Of a stretch of 64,000 bases of DNA, positions 1 to 9,257 are shown piece by piece (positions within the stretch are counted from its first letter, which is position 1; each line of letters starts with the position of its first letter). Location: positions 312,308 through 376,307 of the forward strand of contig NZ_VRLV01000004.1 in NCBI RefSeq assembly GCF_009760925.1, read 5' to 3'. The translations under genes and the position numbers were made by a program. The notes beneath the pieces are model-generated. The model made no database searches. It saw only the letters and a list, made by a program, of their open reading frames with translations, and was not told the origin of the DNA. This stretch comes from Nonomuraea typhae. GTDB taxonomy: Bacteria > Actinomycetota > Actinomycetes > Streptosporangiales > Streptosporangiaceae.

Positions 1-259
<259 letters not shown>

Positions 260-264
260 CTCCC

Positions 265-1362
265 TCAGAGCAGTCGCCTGGCCTGTTCGACGATCGGGGT
301 GACGGTGGTGTCGTAGTTGCCGAGGATCACCGCCACCCGGTCGGCGAACAGGTCGAGGTTGTTGGCCGCGCCGGGGCCGCTGCCCGAGTGGCCGGTCACG
401 GTGCGGCCGTCGACGATCGTGCTGAGGAAGCCGTAGCCGTAGAACATGCTCTGCCGGGTGACGTCCGGCCGCTCCTCGGGCGGCAGGACCATCTTGCCGC
501 CGGTGATCAGGCCGGCGTAGGCGGGGTCGAGCAGGGTGCCGTCGCGCAGGGCGCGCTGGAAGGCGAGCAGGTCGGCGGCGGTGCAGTAGGCGCCGCGGGC
601 GGGCGAGCCGACGAAGGGGAAGTACGGGCTGTCGCTCACGTCGGCGCGTCCGCCGGAGGGCCGCGTCGCGTAGGGCCGGGCGATCGCGGGGTCGGCGCGC
701 ATCTGCGGCCTGGTGGGGAAGTGCGCGCGTGTCATGCCCGCCGGGGCGAAGATGCTGCGGCGGACGTAGTCGTAGTAGGACTGGCCGGAGACCGCGGCCA
801 CGATCTCGCCGAGCACGAAGTAGCCGTCGTTGCTGTAGGCGTACCGGGTGCCGGGGACGAAGCGGCGGGGCAGGCCGCGGATGAGCTGGGCGGTGCCGTC
901 CCAGAAGCTCTCGATCGTGTCCCACGGGCCGTCCGGGGGTCCTGACCCGATCGGGGGGCGGCCGACGCCGGAGGTGTGGGTGAGGAGCTGGTGGACCGTG
1001 ACCGTGTCCCCGATGCCCGTGGGGAAGCCGTCGAGGTAGGCGCCCAGTTTCTCATGGAAGGCCAGCTTGCCCTGCTGGGCCAGCTGGGCGATCGCGACGC
1101 CGGTGCAGCATTTGGTGATCGAGGCGAGATCGAAGACGGTGTCGCGGCCGTTGGGCAGCGATTTCTCCTTGTCGGCCATGCCGTATGAGCGTTGCAGCAC
1201 CGGCCGGCCGCGGTGGGCGACCAGCACGGTGCCGGAGAACAGGTCCTGGCCGGCCCGGTCGGCGATGAACCGCTCGAGCCTGCGCAGGCCGCCGGGTTCC
1301 GGGGCGGCGAAGGCGCTCGTGCCGATCAGGCCCAGCACGGCGCGGCGGGAGGCGACGGTCAC
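265..1362 (-). CDS. Serine beta-lactamase-family hydrolase (class C/PBP-like)
   Basis: 365 aa with the GTG start chosen at 1362, because it overlaps the stop of the upstream gene as GTGA. An upstream in-frame extension exists but lies inside the neighbour. The N-terminus (ASRRAVLGLIGTSAFA) looks like a short twin-arginine-type export signal. Catalytic motifs are visible: SITK (Ser81, Lys84), YSN (176-178) and a late HSG near the C-terminus. This set matches the beta-lactamase/AmpC-like esterase and D-aminopeptidase family, which acts outside the membrane on peptidoglycan peptides, beta-lactams or esters. It is translationally coupled to a PBP4-type carboxypeptidase, so a cell-wall role is likely. 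The exact substrate cannot be read from the sequence. Confidence 0.85.
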   Translation of the reverse strand: MTVASRRAVLGLIGTSAFAAPEPGGLRRLERFIADRAGQDLFSGTVLVAHRGRPVLQRSYGMADKEKSLPNGRDTVFDLASITKCCTGVAIAQLAQQGKLAFHEKLGAYLDGFPTGIGDTVTVHQLLTHTSGVGRPPIGSGPPDGPWDTIESFWDGTAQLIRGLPRRFVPGTRYAYSNDGYFVLGEIVAAVSGQSYYDYVRRSIFAPAGMTRAHFPTRPQMRADPAIARPYATRPSGGRADVSDSPYFPFVGSPARGAYCTAADLLAFQRALRDGTLLDPAYAGLITGGKMVLPPEERPDVTRQSMFYGYGFLSTIVDGRTVTGHSGSGPGAANNLDLFADRVAVILGNYDTTVTPIVEQARRLL

Positions 1363-2825
1363 GAGAGGGCCTCCTCGTAGACGGCGGTGGCGATCTCGCC
1401 CAGCGCCTCGCCGGCGACGGGCAGCAGCTCGAAGCCGGCCTCCTGCTCCATTAGCGCCGCGAAGGCGATCCACGAGTCGGGCAGCCGGATGTATCCGGCC
1501 AGCGTCTTGGCGATGAGCTCGGCCGTGCCCGCCGTACCCGTCTTCGCGTGCACGCGGCCGGCCGCCGGCGAGTTCACCTGCACGTCGGCGAGCGTGCCGT
1601 CCCTGCCCATCGTGGGCAGCGCCCGCCGGAAGGGGGAGAAGTACGGCTGCCGCCGCATGTGCGCGAGGAAGCCGACGAAGAAGTCGGCGGTGTGGCGTCC
1701 TTCGGCGGCGCCGGGCGGATCCGGGTCGAGACCGGCCTGGCGGAAGAGCTCCCGCTGGAGTTCCCGGCCTTTCGCCTTGGCGTCGTCGGGGTCGCGGCCG
1801 GCGACGGCGCCGACGAGGTAGGGAAAGGTCACGGTGTGCAGGTTGGAGCTCACCTTGAGCATGGGCTTGACCTGCTCGGACAGCGGTGGTGACAGGTGCT
1901 CGGCGAGCTGGGTGCGCGGCCCGCCCGGCGGCAGGGCCAGGTTGCCGACGCTCACCCCGCTGTCGCGCAGCGCCGTGGTGAAGGCGGCTTCGGCGAAGGA
2001 GACGGGCGAGGGTACGTAGTACGGCACGAACCGCTCCGGGCCGCCGAGGGCGATGTCGCCGGTGAGCCTGCCGTCGGCGGTGAACCGCAGCGGCCGGGTC
2101 GCCTGCTGGGTGGTGACCACCTCGTTGACGATGCGCTCGAGGTCGGGGGAGGGCCGCAGCACGCCCGGATCGCCGGCCCGGGCCCCCGGCTTCACCGAGA
2201 CGTCCACGATGTTGTCGTTGACCATGATCGGCGAGACCGGCACCAGCATGCCGCCGTTGGCCACGCTTTCGCGTCCTTCGCGAAACAGCGAGGCGTCGAC
2301 CAGGACCCGGCCCTCCACGCGCCGCAGCCCTCGGCCGGCGACCCGGCGGGCGAGCTCGCGCAAGGTCCGCAGCGGGTCGCCGGGCAGCGGCTGCCCGTTG
2401 TAGGTGTGGTCGGGGTCGGGCAGGGCCAGCCTGCCGTCGCGCTGGATCCGGCCGCCGAGCAGCAGGTCGCCGCCGGCCACCAGGATCAGGTCGCCCTTCA
2501 GCACGCCGCGCGCGACGGGCCCGGTCCGGCAGACCCGGGTGCGGAAGCGGTGCCCGGCCCCGAGCGCCGAGAACGCGGTCCCGGCCGGGAAGATCTTGAA
2601 CGCGGACGCCGAGATGAAGAGCTGCTCGGAGTTCATGGCGTACAGGGACGCGCCCGACTCCAGGGCGCGGAACGCCATGCCCCAGCGCGCCCCGCGGAAC
2701 ACGGGACGGCCGATGATCTCCTGGATTCTGGCGTCGAGGGTGGGCCGGGTCCGGAGCGTTCCGGTACTGGCCAGCGAGGCTGCTCCCAGCAGCCGGATGA
2801 GCGAGCGGCGGGTCAGCATGCTCAC
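1359..2825 (-). CDS. dacB: D-alanyl-D-alanine carboxypeptidase/endopeptidase, PBP4 (peptidase S13) family
   Basis: 488 aa. The N-terminus has a twin-arginine-like signal (TRRSLIRLLGAASLA), so the protein is probably exported. The three penicillin-binding motifs are present: SAFK (Ser74, Lys77), SSN in the middle, and KTGTAG near the C-terminus. Between the first two is a long insertion, as in the S13 family. Such enzymes trim or cleave peptidoglycan cross-links. First gene of a two-gene operon with the downstream serine hydrolase (4-bp GTGA overlap). The length is normal for the family. Confidence 0.88.
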   Translation of the reverse strand: MSMLTRRSLIRLLGAASLASTGTLRTRPTLDARIQEIIGRPVFRGARWGMAFRALESGASLYAMNSEQLFISASAFKIFPAGTAFSALGAGHRFRTRVCRTGPVARGVLKGDLILVAGGDLLLGGRIQRDGRLALPDPDHTYNGQPLPGDPLRTLRELARRVAGRGLRRVEGRVLVDASLFREGRESVANGGMLVPVSPIMVNDNIVDVSVKPGARAGDPGVLRPSPDLERIVNEVVTTQQATRPLRFTADGRLTGDIALGGPERFVPYYVPSPVSFAEAAFTTALRDSGVSVGNLALPPGGPRTQLAEHLSPPLSEQVKPMLKVSSNLHTVTFPYLVGAVAGRDPDDAKAKGRELQRELFRQAGLDPDPPGAAEGRHTADFFVGFLAHMRRQPYFSPFRRALPTMGRDGTLADVQVNSPAAGRVHAKTGTAGTAELIAKTLAGYIRLPDSWIAFAALMEQEAGFELLPVAGEALGEIATAVYEEALS

Positions 2826-2940
2826 GATCCGAGACCTGTCAGATCGGTGTCATTCCACATGTCGCGAGATGTAACGCCGTAGACGGCTAAATCCGGATAA
2901 GCCGGATGCTCTTCTCCTTCACGTCTTGTTCATCTACTCT

Positions 2941-2967
2941 CCTTAGAGAACGAACCGTTCTCTAAGG
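2941..2967. promoter_or_regulatory. Perfect 27-bp operator palindrome in front of the MFS/dikinase operon
   Basis: Arms CCTTAGAGAACG and CGTTCTCTAAGG (12 bp each, no mismatch) flank AAC. The right arm runs into the ribosome binding site AAGGAGG at 2964-2970, 6 bp before the GTG start at 2977. A repressor bound here would block the operon. The TetR encoded at the 3' end of the same operon is the obvious candidate, by inference. Confidence 0.85.
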
Positions 2968-2976
2968 AGGTCCGGT

Positions 2977-4338
2977 GTGCTGACCGGGCTCATACTGGCG
3001 ATGTTGCTGGGCGCGCTCGACCAGACGATCATGGCGCCCGCCCTGCCGGCCGTGGCCGGCAGCCTCGGCGGGCTCGCTCAGATGCCCGCCGTCGTCACCG
3101 CCTATCTGATCGCCGCCACCGTCGTGATGCCCGTGTACGGCAAGCTGGGCGACCGGTTCGGCCGCAAGCCGCTCATGCTCGCGGCCATCGTGATCTTCGT
3201 GACCGGGGCCGCGTTGTGCGCCGTGGCCGGGTCGATGCCGCAGTTCGTGGCCTTCCGGGCACTCCAGGGCGTGGGCGGCGGCGGGCTGATGATCGGCGCC
3301 CAGGCGATCATCGGAGAGGTGATCAGCCCACGGGAGCGGGGACGCTACCTCGGCCTGATCGGCGCCGCCTACGTCCTGGCCGCGGTCGGCGGGCCGCTCA
3401 TCGGCGGGCTCTTCATCGACACCGTGGGCTGGCGATGGATCTTCGCCCTCTACCCGCCGCTCGGGCTGGTCGCGTTCGTCGTGCTCAGCCGCACCCTGCG
3501 GCTGCCCGCGCCCCAGAGCCGGGCGCCGCTGGACGTGGCAGGGGCGCTCGCGCTCGCGCTGACCGTGCTCGGCGCCGTCCTGCTCGGGCAGACCGGGAAC
3601 CCGGCCTACCTGGGCGTCGCGCTCGCCGGAGGCGCGGCCTGGCTGATCACGGCGCGGAAGGCCGCGGACCCGATCCTGCCCCTGCGGCTCTTCCGCGACC
3701 GTGGCTTCGCCGTACCGGTGGCGATCAGCTTCGTTATCGGGTTCTCGTTGTTCGGGACCGTCACCTACATGCCCGCCTACCTGCAGATCGCGCTCGGGTC
3801 CACGGCCACCGGCGCCGGGCTGCTGATCACCGCGCTCATGGGCGGGGTGCTGGTCACCACGATCGTCTCCGGGCGGCTCATCACCCGGACCGGCCGCTAC
3901 AAGCCCTATCCCGTCGCCGGCACGCTCGTGGCCGCGTCCGGGCTCGGGCTGCTGGCGCCGGCCGACGGGCCGGTGGCGATCGGGGCGGCGATGGTGGTGA
4001 CCGGGCTCGGGGTGGGGCTGGTCATGCAGGTCATGCTGCTGATCGCGCAGAACACCGCCGGGCACGCCGATCTGGGCGCGGCGACCTCGGCGGTGACGTT
4101 CGTGCGGCAGATCGGGGCGTCGGCGGGGGTGGCGGTCGTGGGGGCGCTGATCACCCTGCGGCTGCCGGGCGTCTCCGTGGCCACCGGGGTGCCCGAGGCG
4201 GCGCGGGCCGAGTTCGCCGCCGCCGTACCTGCGATCTTCGCGCTCATGGCGCCGCTGCTCATCGTGGCGTTCGCGCTGGCGCTCACCCTGCCCGTGCGCC
4301 CGCTGCGCACCAGGGCCTATGTCGAGGAGTCGGTATGA
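2977..4338 (+). CDS. MFS drug efflux transporter, DHA2 (EmrB/QacA-like) family
   Basis: 453 aa, GTG start with AAGGAGG 6 bp upstream. Residues 3-27 show the DHA2 motif [11 protein letters not shown]. The cytoplasmic loop motif [11 protein letters not shown] follows TM2. Many hydrophobic segments fill the rest. The protein is shorter than typical 14-TM members (about 500 aa), mainly because of a short N-terminus and C-terminus. The family exports drugs by proton antiport. Its stop overlaps the start of the dikinase gene (ATGA), giving an operon behind the 27-bp palindrome. Confidence 0.88.
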   Translation: MLTGLILAMLLGALDQTIMAPALPAVAGSLGGLAQMPAVVTAYLIAATVVMPVYGKLGDRFGRKPLMLAAIVIFVTGAALCAVAGSMPQFVAFRALQGVGGGGLMIGAQAIIGEVISPRERGRYLGLIGAAYVLAAVGGPLIGGLFIDTVGWRWIFALYPPLGLVAFVVLSRTLRLPAPQSRAPLDVAGALALALTVLGAVLLGQTGNPAYLGVALAGGAAWLITARKAADPILPLRLFRDRGFAVPVAISFVIGFSLFGTVTYMPAYLQIALGSTATGAGLLITALMGGVLVTTIVSGRLITRTGRYKPYPVAGTLVAASGLGLLAPADGPVAIGAAMVVTGLGVGLVMQVMLLIAQNTAGHADLGAATSAVTFVRQIGASAGVAVVGALITLRLPGVSVATGVPEAARAEFAAAVPAIFALMAPLLIVAFALALTLPVRPLRTRAYVEESV

Positions 4339-6596
4339 CACGCGTGGCACCGCTGGGGGACTTCGGCCGGGACGACCTGGACCGCGCCGGTGGCAAGGGG
4401 GCGAATCTGGGCGAGCTGGTCAGGCTGGGGCTGCCGGTCCCGGACGGGTTCGTCGTGACGACCGCGGCCGACGGTGACATGTCCGAGGATCTGCGGCGGG
4501 AGATCGCCGCGGCATACGCCGCGCTCGGCGGCGGCCCGGTCGCGGTGCGCTCGAGCGCCACCGCCGAGGACCTGCCCGGCGCCGCCTTCGCCGGGCAGCA
4601 GGACACCTTCCTCAACGTCACCGGCGAACAGGACCTGATCGAGGCGGTCCGGCGATGCTGGGCCTCGCTGTTCACCGAGCGCGCCGTCGCCTACCGGGCC
4701 AGGCTCGGCATCCCCGACGCCGGCCTGCGCATCGCGGTCGTGGTGCAGGCCATGGTCGAGGCCGAGTCGGCGGGCGTCATGTTCACCGCCGACCCCGTCA
4801 CCGGCGAGCGCGGCGTGATCGTCGTGGACGCCAGTTCCGGGCTCGGGGAGGCGGTCGTCTCCGGCCGCGTCACTCCCGACCACTACGTGCTCGACCGCAC
4901 GGGCCGCCGCACCTCCTTCCGCCCAGGCCGCCGCGAGGTGGTCATCAGAGGTACGGCGGGCGGCGGCACCACCGAGACCCACGACGAGCCCCCGGGCGAC
5001 CGCCTGCCCGATCGGGCGCTGCGCGAGCTGGCCGGGTACGGCGTCCGGGTGGCCGCTCACTTCGGCCGCCCCATGGACCTCGAATGGGCCTACGCCGGCG
5101 GCCGGATCCACTTGGTGCAGGCCAGGCCGATGACCGCGCTGCCGCCGCCCCCGCTGGGCAGGCTGAGCCCGATGCGCCGCCGCCTGGCCACCACGCTGAT
5201 CGAGTACCTGCCGGTGCGCCCGTACCCGATCGACATGTCGACCTGGATCCCCTACGGCCCGGCCGGGATGATGGGCGAGGTGACCGCCGCCTATGGCATC
5301 CGGGGCGCCTTCGAGGGCTTCCTGGAGGAGCAGGACGGCATCGCCTACCGGATCGTCCCGCCCGCGCCCCGTCTGGGCCTGCGCGCGCTCGGCCTGCCGC
5401 TGCTGATCGGGCGCAAGGCGCGCCGCTACGACCCCACCGCCTGGACCCGGGATCCGCGTTTCCTCGACTTCCTGCGGCGCGAGCGGGACCTGGCCGCCGT
5501 CGACCTCGCGGCGCTGCCCTGGCCCGAACTGCGCGCGATGCCCCGGCGCGCCCTCGACCTGGTGCGGCCGGTCGGCGCGCTGCGCACGGACTACCTGCCG
5601 GGCGCCTTCCTGGCCGGGGCGCGCCTGCTGCTGGCGATGAAGGTGTACGGGGTGGGCGAGCACTTCTTCGCGCTCCTGGGCGGCACCACCCGCACGAGCG
5701 ACGCCAACCGGGCGCTGGAGGTGCTGGCCACGCGGCTCGGCGAGCCGGACTTCGCCGAGCGCTTCGCGGAGTTCCTGGCCGAGTACGGGCACCGGGAGAC
5801 CGTGAGCCCGATCCTCGTCACGCCGCCGACGTGGTCCGATGCCCCGGAAACGGTGATGGACCTGGTGAAGGTGCTGGCCGGACGGCCCGCCGAGGCGCCG
5901 GTCGACCCGCTGGAGCGCCTGCTGACCCATCCCCGGCTGCGCAAGGAGCGGCGCCGCCGGCGGATCGAACGGCTGGCGCGCGCGGCACGGGCCGCGATGG
6001 CCTTCCGCGAGGACAGCCACTTCTACTTCACCAAGCCCCTGCCGATCCTGCGCAGGACGCTGGTGGAGATCGGCAGGCGGCTCGGCCTGGAACCGCCGGA
6101 GGACGTCTTCCACCTGCGCCTGGAGGAGCTGGAGGACGTCGAGGACCCGGCGGCCGCGCCGTACCGGGAGAGGTTGCGGGCGGTGATCCTGGTCAGGGCG
6201 GCCAGGCGGGAGGAACTGCGGGGCGTGCGGATGATCGACCCGCGGGCCGTCTTCCCGGTGCCGGAGACGGGCGACGCCCTGGTGGCGGGGACGCCCGCGG
6301 GCGGCGGCAGGGCGACGGGGCCGGTGAAGGTGATCCGCACGCCGGAGGAGTTCGGCCGGCTGGTGGCGGGGGACGTGCTGGTCTGCCCGTACACGAATCC
6401 GTCGTGGACGCCGTTGTTCCAGCGGGCCGCCGCGGTGGTCGTGGACACGGGCGGGCCGGGCTCGCACGCGGCGATCGTGGCCAGGGAGTACGGCCTCCCG
6501 GCGGTCATGGGGACGGGCGAGGGCACCTCCATCCTGACCGACGGGCTGAGCGTGGTCGTGGACGGGGACACCGGCCGGGTGGCCAAGGCTCCCTAG
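4335..6596 (+). CDS. PEP-utilising dikinase with the architecture of rifampin phosphotransferase
   Basis: 753 aa, ATG overlapping the MFS stop. Residues 1-280 are the PPDK-type ATP-grasp domain ([39 protein letters not shown]). Residues about 290-660 are an unrelated, mostly helical middle part. Residues 670-753 are the swivelling phosphohistidine domain with [12 protein letters not shown], His711. PEP synthase has ATP, His, then a pyruvate barrel. Here the His domain ends the protein and no barrel is present, which is the ATP-substrate-His order of rifampin phosphotransferases (usually about 860 aa). A rifamycin or other drug phosphotransferase is therefore the best guess. I did not verify rifamycin-contacting residues, so it may act on another substrate. 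Confidence 0.75.
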   Translation: MTRVAPLGDFGRDDLDRAGGKGANLGELVRLGLPVPDGFVVTTAADGDMSEDLRREIAAAYAALGGGPVAVRSSATAEDLPGAAFAGQQDTFLNVTGEQDLIEAVRRCWASLFTERAVAYRARLGIPDAGLRIAVVVQAMVEAESAGVMFTADPVTGERGVIVVDASSGLGEAVVSGRVTPDHYVLDRTGRRTSFRPGRREVVIRGTAGGGTTETHDEPPGDRLPDRALRELAGYGVRVAAHFGRPMDLEWAYAGGRIHLVQARPMTALPPPPLGRLSPMRRRLATTLIEYLPVRPYPIDMSTWIPYGPAGMMGEVTAAYGIRGAFEGFLEEQDGIAYRIVPPAPRLGLRALGLPLLIGRKARRYDPTAWTRDPRFLDFLRRERDLAAVDLAALPWPELRAMPRRALDLVRPVGALRTDYLPGAFLAGARLLLAMKVYGVGEHFFALLGGTTRTSDANRALEVLATRLGEPDFAERFAEFLAEYGHRETVSPILVTPPTWSDAPETVMDLVKVLAGRPAEAPVDPLERLLTHPRLRKERRRRRIERLARAARAAMAFREDSHFYFTKPLPILRRTLVEIGRRLGLEPPEDVFHLRLEELEDVEDPAAAPYRERLRAVILVRAARREELRGVRMIDPRAVFPVPETGDALVAGTPAGGGRATGPVKVIRTPEEFGRLVAGDVLVCPYTNPSWTPLFQRAAAVVVDTGGPGSHAAIVAREYGLPAVMGTGEGTSILTDGLSVVVDGDTGRVAKAP

Positions 6597-6605
6597 GATG
6601 CAGGC

Positions 6606-7202
6606 ATGGTCACCGACCACCGCAAGCAGCCGCGCCGCCGGGGCGCGGCGCTGCACGCCGCCATCTTCCAGGCCACGCTCGACGAGCTGGCCGAGGTCGG
6701 CTACGCCAAGCTGACCATGGAACGCGTCGCCGAGCGGGCCAGGACGGGCAAGGCGTCGCTCTACCGCCGCTGGCCGACCCGGATCGAGCTGGTCGTGGCG
6801 GCGGTGTACTCCATCATGCCGACGGTGTCGGACACGCCCGACACCGGCAGCCTGCGCGGTGACATGCTGGCAGCGCTGCGCACGGTGTCCGCGGCCCTGG
6901 CCGGGCCGCCGGGCGAGGCCATGCGCGGCCTGCTGAGCGAGGCGCTCGGCGACAGCGAGCGGGCGGCGACGCTCCGGCAGAGCTCCCAGGGCATGGGGCG
7001 CAGGGTGATGACGGAGGTGGTGCGCCGGGCGGTGGATCGGGGCGAGATCCAGGCTTCCGCGGTCACCCTGCGCCGCCTGGACGTGGGTCAGGCGCTGATC
7101 AGGCAGTACTTCCTGTTCGACGGCACGCCGATTCCCGACGAGCTGATCGTGGAAGTGGTCGACGAGATCATGGTTCCGCTGCTGGGCTGCCCAGTCCCAT
7201 GA
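6606..7202 (+). CDS. TetR-family regulator of the MFS/dikinase operon (putative)
   Basis: 198 aa, ATG start 9 bp after the dikinase stop. An N-terminal TetR helix-turn-helix covers residues 12-58 (AAIFQATLDELAEVGYAKLT, then TGKASLYRRWP). The C-terminal half is a typical all-helical ligand/dimer domain of the TetR_C type found with multidrug pumps. It is the last gene of the operon that begins with the 27-bp palindrome, so local autorepression and induction by the pump's substrate is the simplest model. Its 3' end overlaps that of the convergent TetR gene by 35 bp. Confidence 0.85.
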   Translation: MVTDHRKQPRRRGAALHAAIFQATLDELAEVGYAKLTMERVAERARTGKASLYRRWPTRIELVVAAVYSIMPTVSDTPDTGSLRGDMLAALRTVSAALAGPPGEAMRGLLSEALGDSERAATLRQSSQGMGRRVMTEVVRRAVDRGEIQASAVTLRRLDVGQALIRQYFLFDGTPIPDELIVEVVDEIMVPLLGCPVP

Positions 7203-7881
7203 GCCCGCCGCTGGTGCGCATGGTGTGCTCGAAGGCGGTGGCGCGGTTGATCAGCGTGTTGTTGAACTGGCCGAACACCTCGAAGCTCACCCAGCCGAAC
7301 AGCCCGGTCCACGCGTTGAGCGCGCGGAAGACCACCAGGTCGGAGACGCCGGGCATGACCGAGCGCACGGCGGCGGCGTCATGGGCCAGCGACGAGGGGG
7401 GTTCGGGGGCGACGTCGGGCGGGCTGAGCGCGCCGGCGGCGTGGGCGTCGGTGAGGATCCGGCCGAAGACGATCGTGTCGCGGACGCGGGCCTCCACGGT
7501 GTCCATCGGCGCCTGGTAGCCGGGCACGGGCGAGCCGTACAGCAACGCGTACTCGTGCGGATGCGCCAGCGCCCAGTCGCGTACGGCGTGGCAGACCGTC
7601 AGCCAGCGGCCCAGGTGGTCGCCGGGGTCGCAGGCGGCGTCGGCCTGCTCGACGGCCTCGCCCAGCGCGTTGTAGCCGTCGATGATCAGCGTGGTCAGCA
7701 GGTCGTCCCGGCTGGGGAAGTACCGGTAGATGGCCGAGGAGACCATGCCCATCTCGCGGGCGATGGCTCGCAGCGACAACCCTCCTGCCCCTTCGGTGGC
7801 GAGCTGCCGCCGGGCGATGTCGGCGATCTCCTTGGTGAGCTCGGCTCTGACGCGTTCTCTCGCGGTCCTGCTTGCGGTCAT
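7168..7881 (-). CDS. TetR/AcrR-family regulator
   Basis: 237 aa, ATG at 7881. A longer frame to 7983 would cover the promoter and its operators, so the inner start was chosen. The HTH is at residues 10-58 (IADIARRQLATEGAGGLSLRAIAREMGMVSSAIYRYFPS). The C-terminal domain (residues 85-235) resembles the WHG/TetR_C_13 type. Divergent from the YrdB-epimerase-oxidoreductase operon, with two related palindromes between. It probably represses both directions. Confidence 0.85.
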   Translation of the reverse strand: MTASRTARERVRAELTKEIADIARRQLATEGAGGLSLRAIAREMGMVSSAIYRYFPSRDDLLTTLIIDGYNALGEAVEQADAACDPGDHLGRWLTVCHAVRDWALAHPHEYALLYGSPVPGYQAPMDTVEARVRDTIVFGRILTDAHAAGALSPPDVAPEPPSSLAHDAAAVRSVMPGVSDLVVFRALNAWTGLFGWVSFEVFGQFNNTLINRATAFEHTMRTSGGLMGLGSPAAEP

Positions 7882-7913
7882 GTGAAGCACGGTACCAGAG
7901 CGGTGCGAAAAAA

Positions 7914-7965
7914 CGAGAGCGCTGCTCTTGACGTATGTCGCTCGCATGAGAGAGCATTGCTCTCG
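7914..7965. promoter_or_regulatory. Two tandem operator palindromes in the divergent TetR/YrdB promoter region
   Basis: Site 1 (7914-7930) is CGAGAGC-GCT-GCTCTTG, one mismatch between arms. Site 2 (7949-7965) has GAGAGC-ATT-GCTCTC as a perfect core (7950-7964). Both fit NGAGAGC-RYT-GCTCTYG, and the centres are 35 bp apart. The spacing and repetition suggest two TetR dimers controlling the divergent genes. Confidence 0.75.
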
Positions 7966-8001
7966 TAAGGGAACACCAGTCACGTGGGTGAGGATTTAGT
8001 C

Positions 8002-8343
8002 ATGAAGAACGCAAACATGGGGCTGATGTTCCTTTTGGAGCTGGGCGTCCTCTTCTCGGTTGGTTACTGGGGTTTCACCCTCAATGCCGGCTGGATTCTC
8101 AAAGTAGTCGCCGGACTCGGCGCGCCCGCGCTCTTCATCGCCGCCTGGGCCTTGTTCGGCGCCGGTGGCGGCGCCAACGCCACCTTCCCCGCCACCGGGA
8201 TCTGGCGGGTCGTCCTGGAGATCCTCTGGTTCGGCGGCGGCGCGGCGGCCCTTTACGCCGCGGGCAGCACCGTCCCCGCCGTCGTCTTCGCCATCGCCTT
8301 CGCCGTCAACGCGGTCCTCCGCATCATCTGGAAGCAGGCCTGA
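8002..8343 (+). CDS. YrdB-family (DUF2568) small membrane protein
   Basis: 113 aa from the ATG at 8002 (a GTG at 7984 is an alternative; GTGAGG lies 9 bp before the ATG). Four hydrophobic segments: about residues 6-25, 30-52, 64-84 and 88-106. It ends in IIWKQA, as in YrdB/DUF2568 proteins of actinobacteria. The function of the family is not known. First gene of a three-gene operon with an epimerase-like enzyme (2-bp gap) and a Gfo/Idh oxidoreductase. Confidence 0.75.
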   Translation: MKNANMGLMFLLELGVLFSVGYWGFTLNAGWILKVVAGLGAPALFIAAWALFGAGGGANATFPATGIWRVVLEILWFGGGAAALYAAGSTVPAVVFAIAFAVNAVLRIIWKQA

Positions 8344-8345
8344 TC

Positions 8346-9257
8346 ATGGGTAAGCATGTCATCGTCGGTTCCGGCCAGGTCGGCACGCACCTCGCCACGC
8401 AGCTTCGCGACCAGGGCCACGACGTCACCGTCGTCACCCGCTCCGGCAGCGGCCCCGAGGGGGTGCGCAAGGTCGCCGCGGACGTCGCCGACGCCGCCCG
8501 CCTGACCGAACTGGCCGGCGGCGCCGACGCCCTCTACAACTGCGTCAACCCCAAGTACCACCGCTGGCTCACCGACTGGCCGCCGATGGCCGCCTCGTTC
8601 ACCACCGCCGCCGAGGCCGGCGGCGCCGTCCTGGTCATGCTCGGCAACCTCTACGCCTACGGCCCGGTCGCCGGGCCGATGACCGAGGACCTCCCGCTCG
8701 CCTCCGCCAACCCCAAGTTCCGGGTCCGGGCCAAGATGTGGCAGGACGCCCTGGCCCTGCACGAGGCCGGGCGCATCCGGGTCACCGAGGTGCGCGGCTC
8801 CGACTTCTTCGGCCCCGGCGCCACCGACCAGTCCTACCTCGGCGACCGTTTCCTCGGCCCGCTCCGGGCGGGCAAGACGATCCAGCTCATCTGGCCGGCC
8901 GACGTCCCGCACAGCTGGACCTACCTGCCCGACGTCGCCGCCGCGCTGGCCACCGCCGCCACCGACGAGCGCGCCTGGGGACGCCCCTGGCACGTGCCCA
9001 CGAACGACCCGCTCAGCTTCCGCCAGATGGGCGCGCGCATGGCCGCCATCCTGGACCGTCCCGAGCCCCGCTACTCCGTGCTGCCCTGGCCGGTCATGCG
9101 CGCGGCCGGGCTGTTCGTCCCGCTGCTCGGCGAGCTGCGCCACGTCCGCTACCAGTTCACCGACCCGTTCGTGGTCGACTCCAGCGCCTTCCAGACCACC
9201 TTCGGCGTGACGCCCACCCCGATGGACGAGGCGCTGAAGGCTACGCTGGCCCGATGA
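8346..9257 (+). CDS. NAD(P)-dependent epimerase/dehydratase-like (extended SDR) protein
   Basis: 303 aa. The N-terminal Rossmann motif is unusual for the family: GSGQVGTHLATQL (residues 7-19) with GxGxxG. A central region GNLYAYGPVAGPMTEDLP corresponds to the YxxxK/substrate zone of extended SDRs, but the classical Tyr-x3-Lys is not obvious. The later part (YLPDVAAALATAATDERAWGRPWHVP) matches the SDR epimerase C-terminal half. It probably binds NAD(P) and a nucleotide-sugar-like or other substrate. The stop overlaps the next start (ATGA), so co-translation is likely. Confidence 0.78.
   Translation: MGKHVIVGSGQVGTHLATQLRDQGHDVTVVTRSGSGPEGVRKVAADVADAARLTELAGGADALYNCVNPKYHRWLTDWPPMAASFTTAAEAGGAVLVMLGNLYAYGPVAGPMTEDLPLASANPKFRVRAKMWQDALALHEAGRIRVTEVRGSDFFGPGATDQSYLGDRFLGPLRAGKTIQLIWPADVPHSWTYLPDVAAALATAATDERAWGRPWHVPTNDPLSFRQMGARMAAILDRPEPRYSVLPWPVMRAAGLFVPLLGELRHVRYQFTDPFVVDSSAFQTTFGVTPTPMDEALKATLAR

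Noticed and set aside
4335..6596. PEP synthase (ppsA) call
   Set aside because: The pyruvate-binding barrel that should follow the phosphohistidine domain is absent; the protein ends shortly after His711.
2962..6656. Long reverse-strand frames opposite the MFS and dikinase genes (to 779 aa)
   Set aside because: Composition is Arg/Gly/His/Gln-rich without any family motif, as expected for antisense frames in GC-rich DNA; the forward genes have clear motifs.
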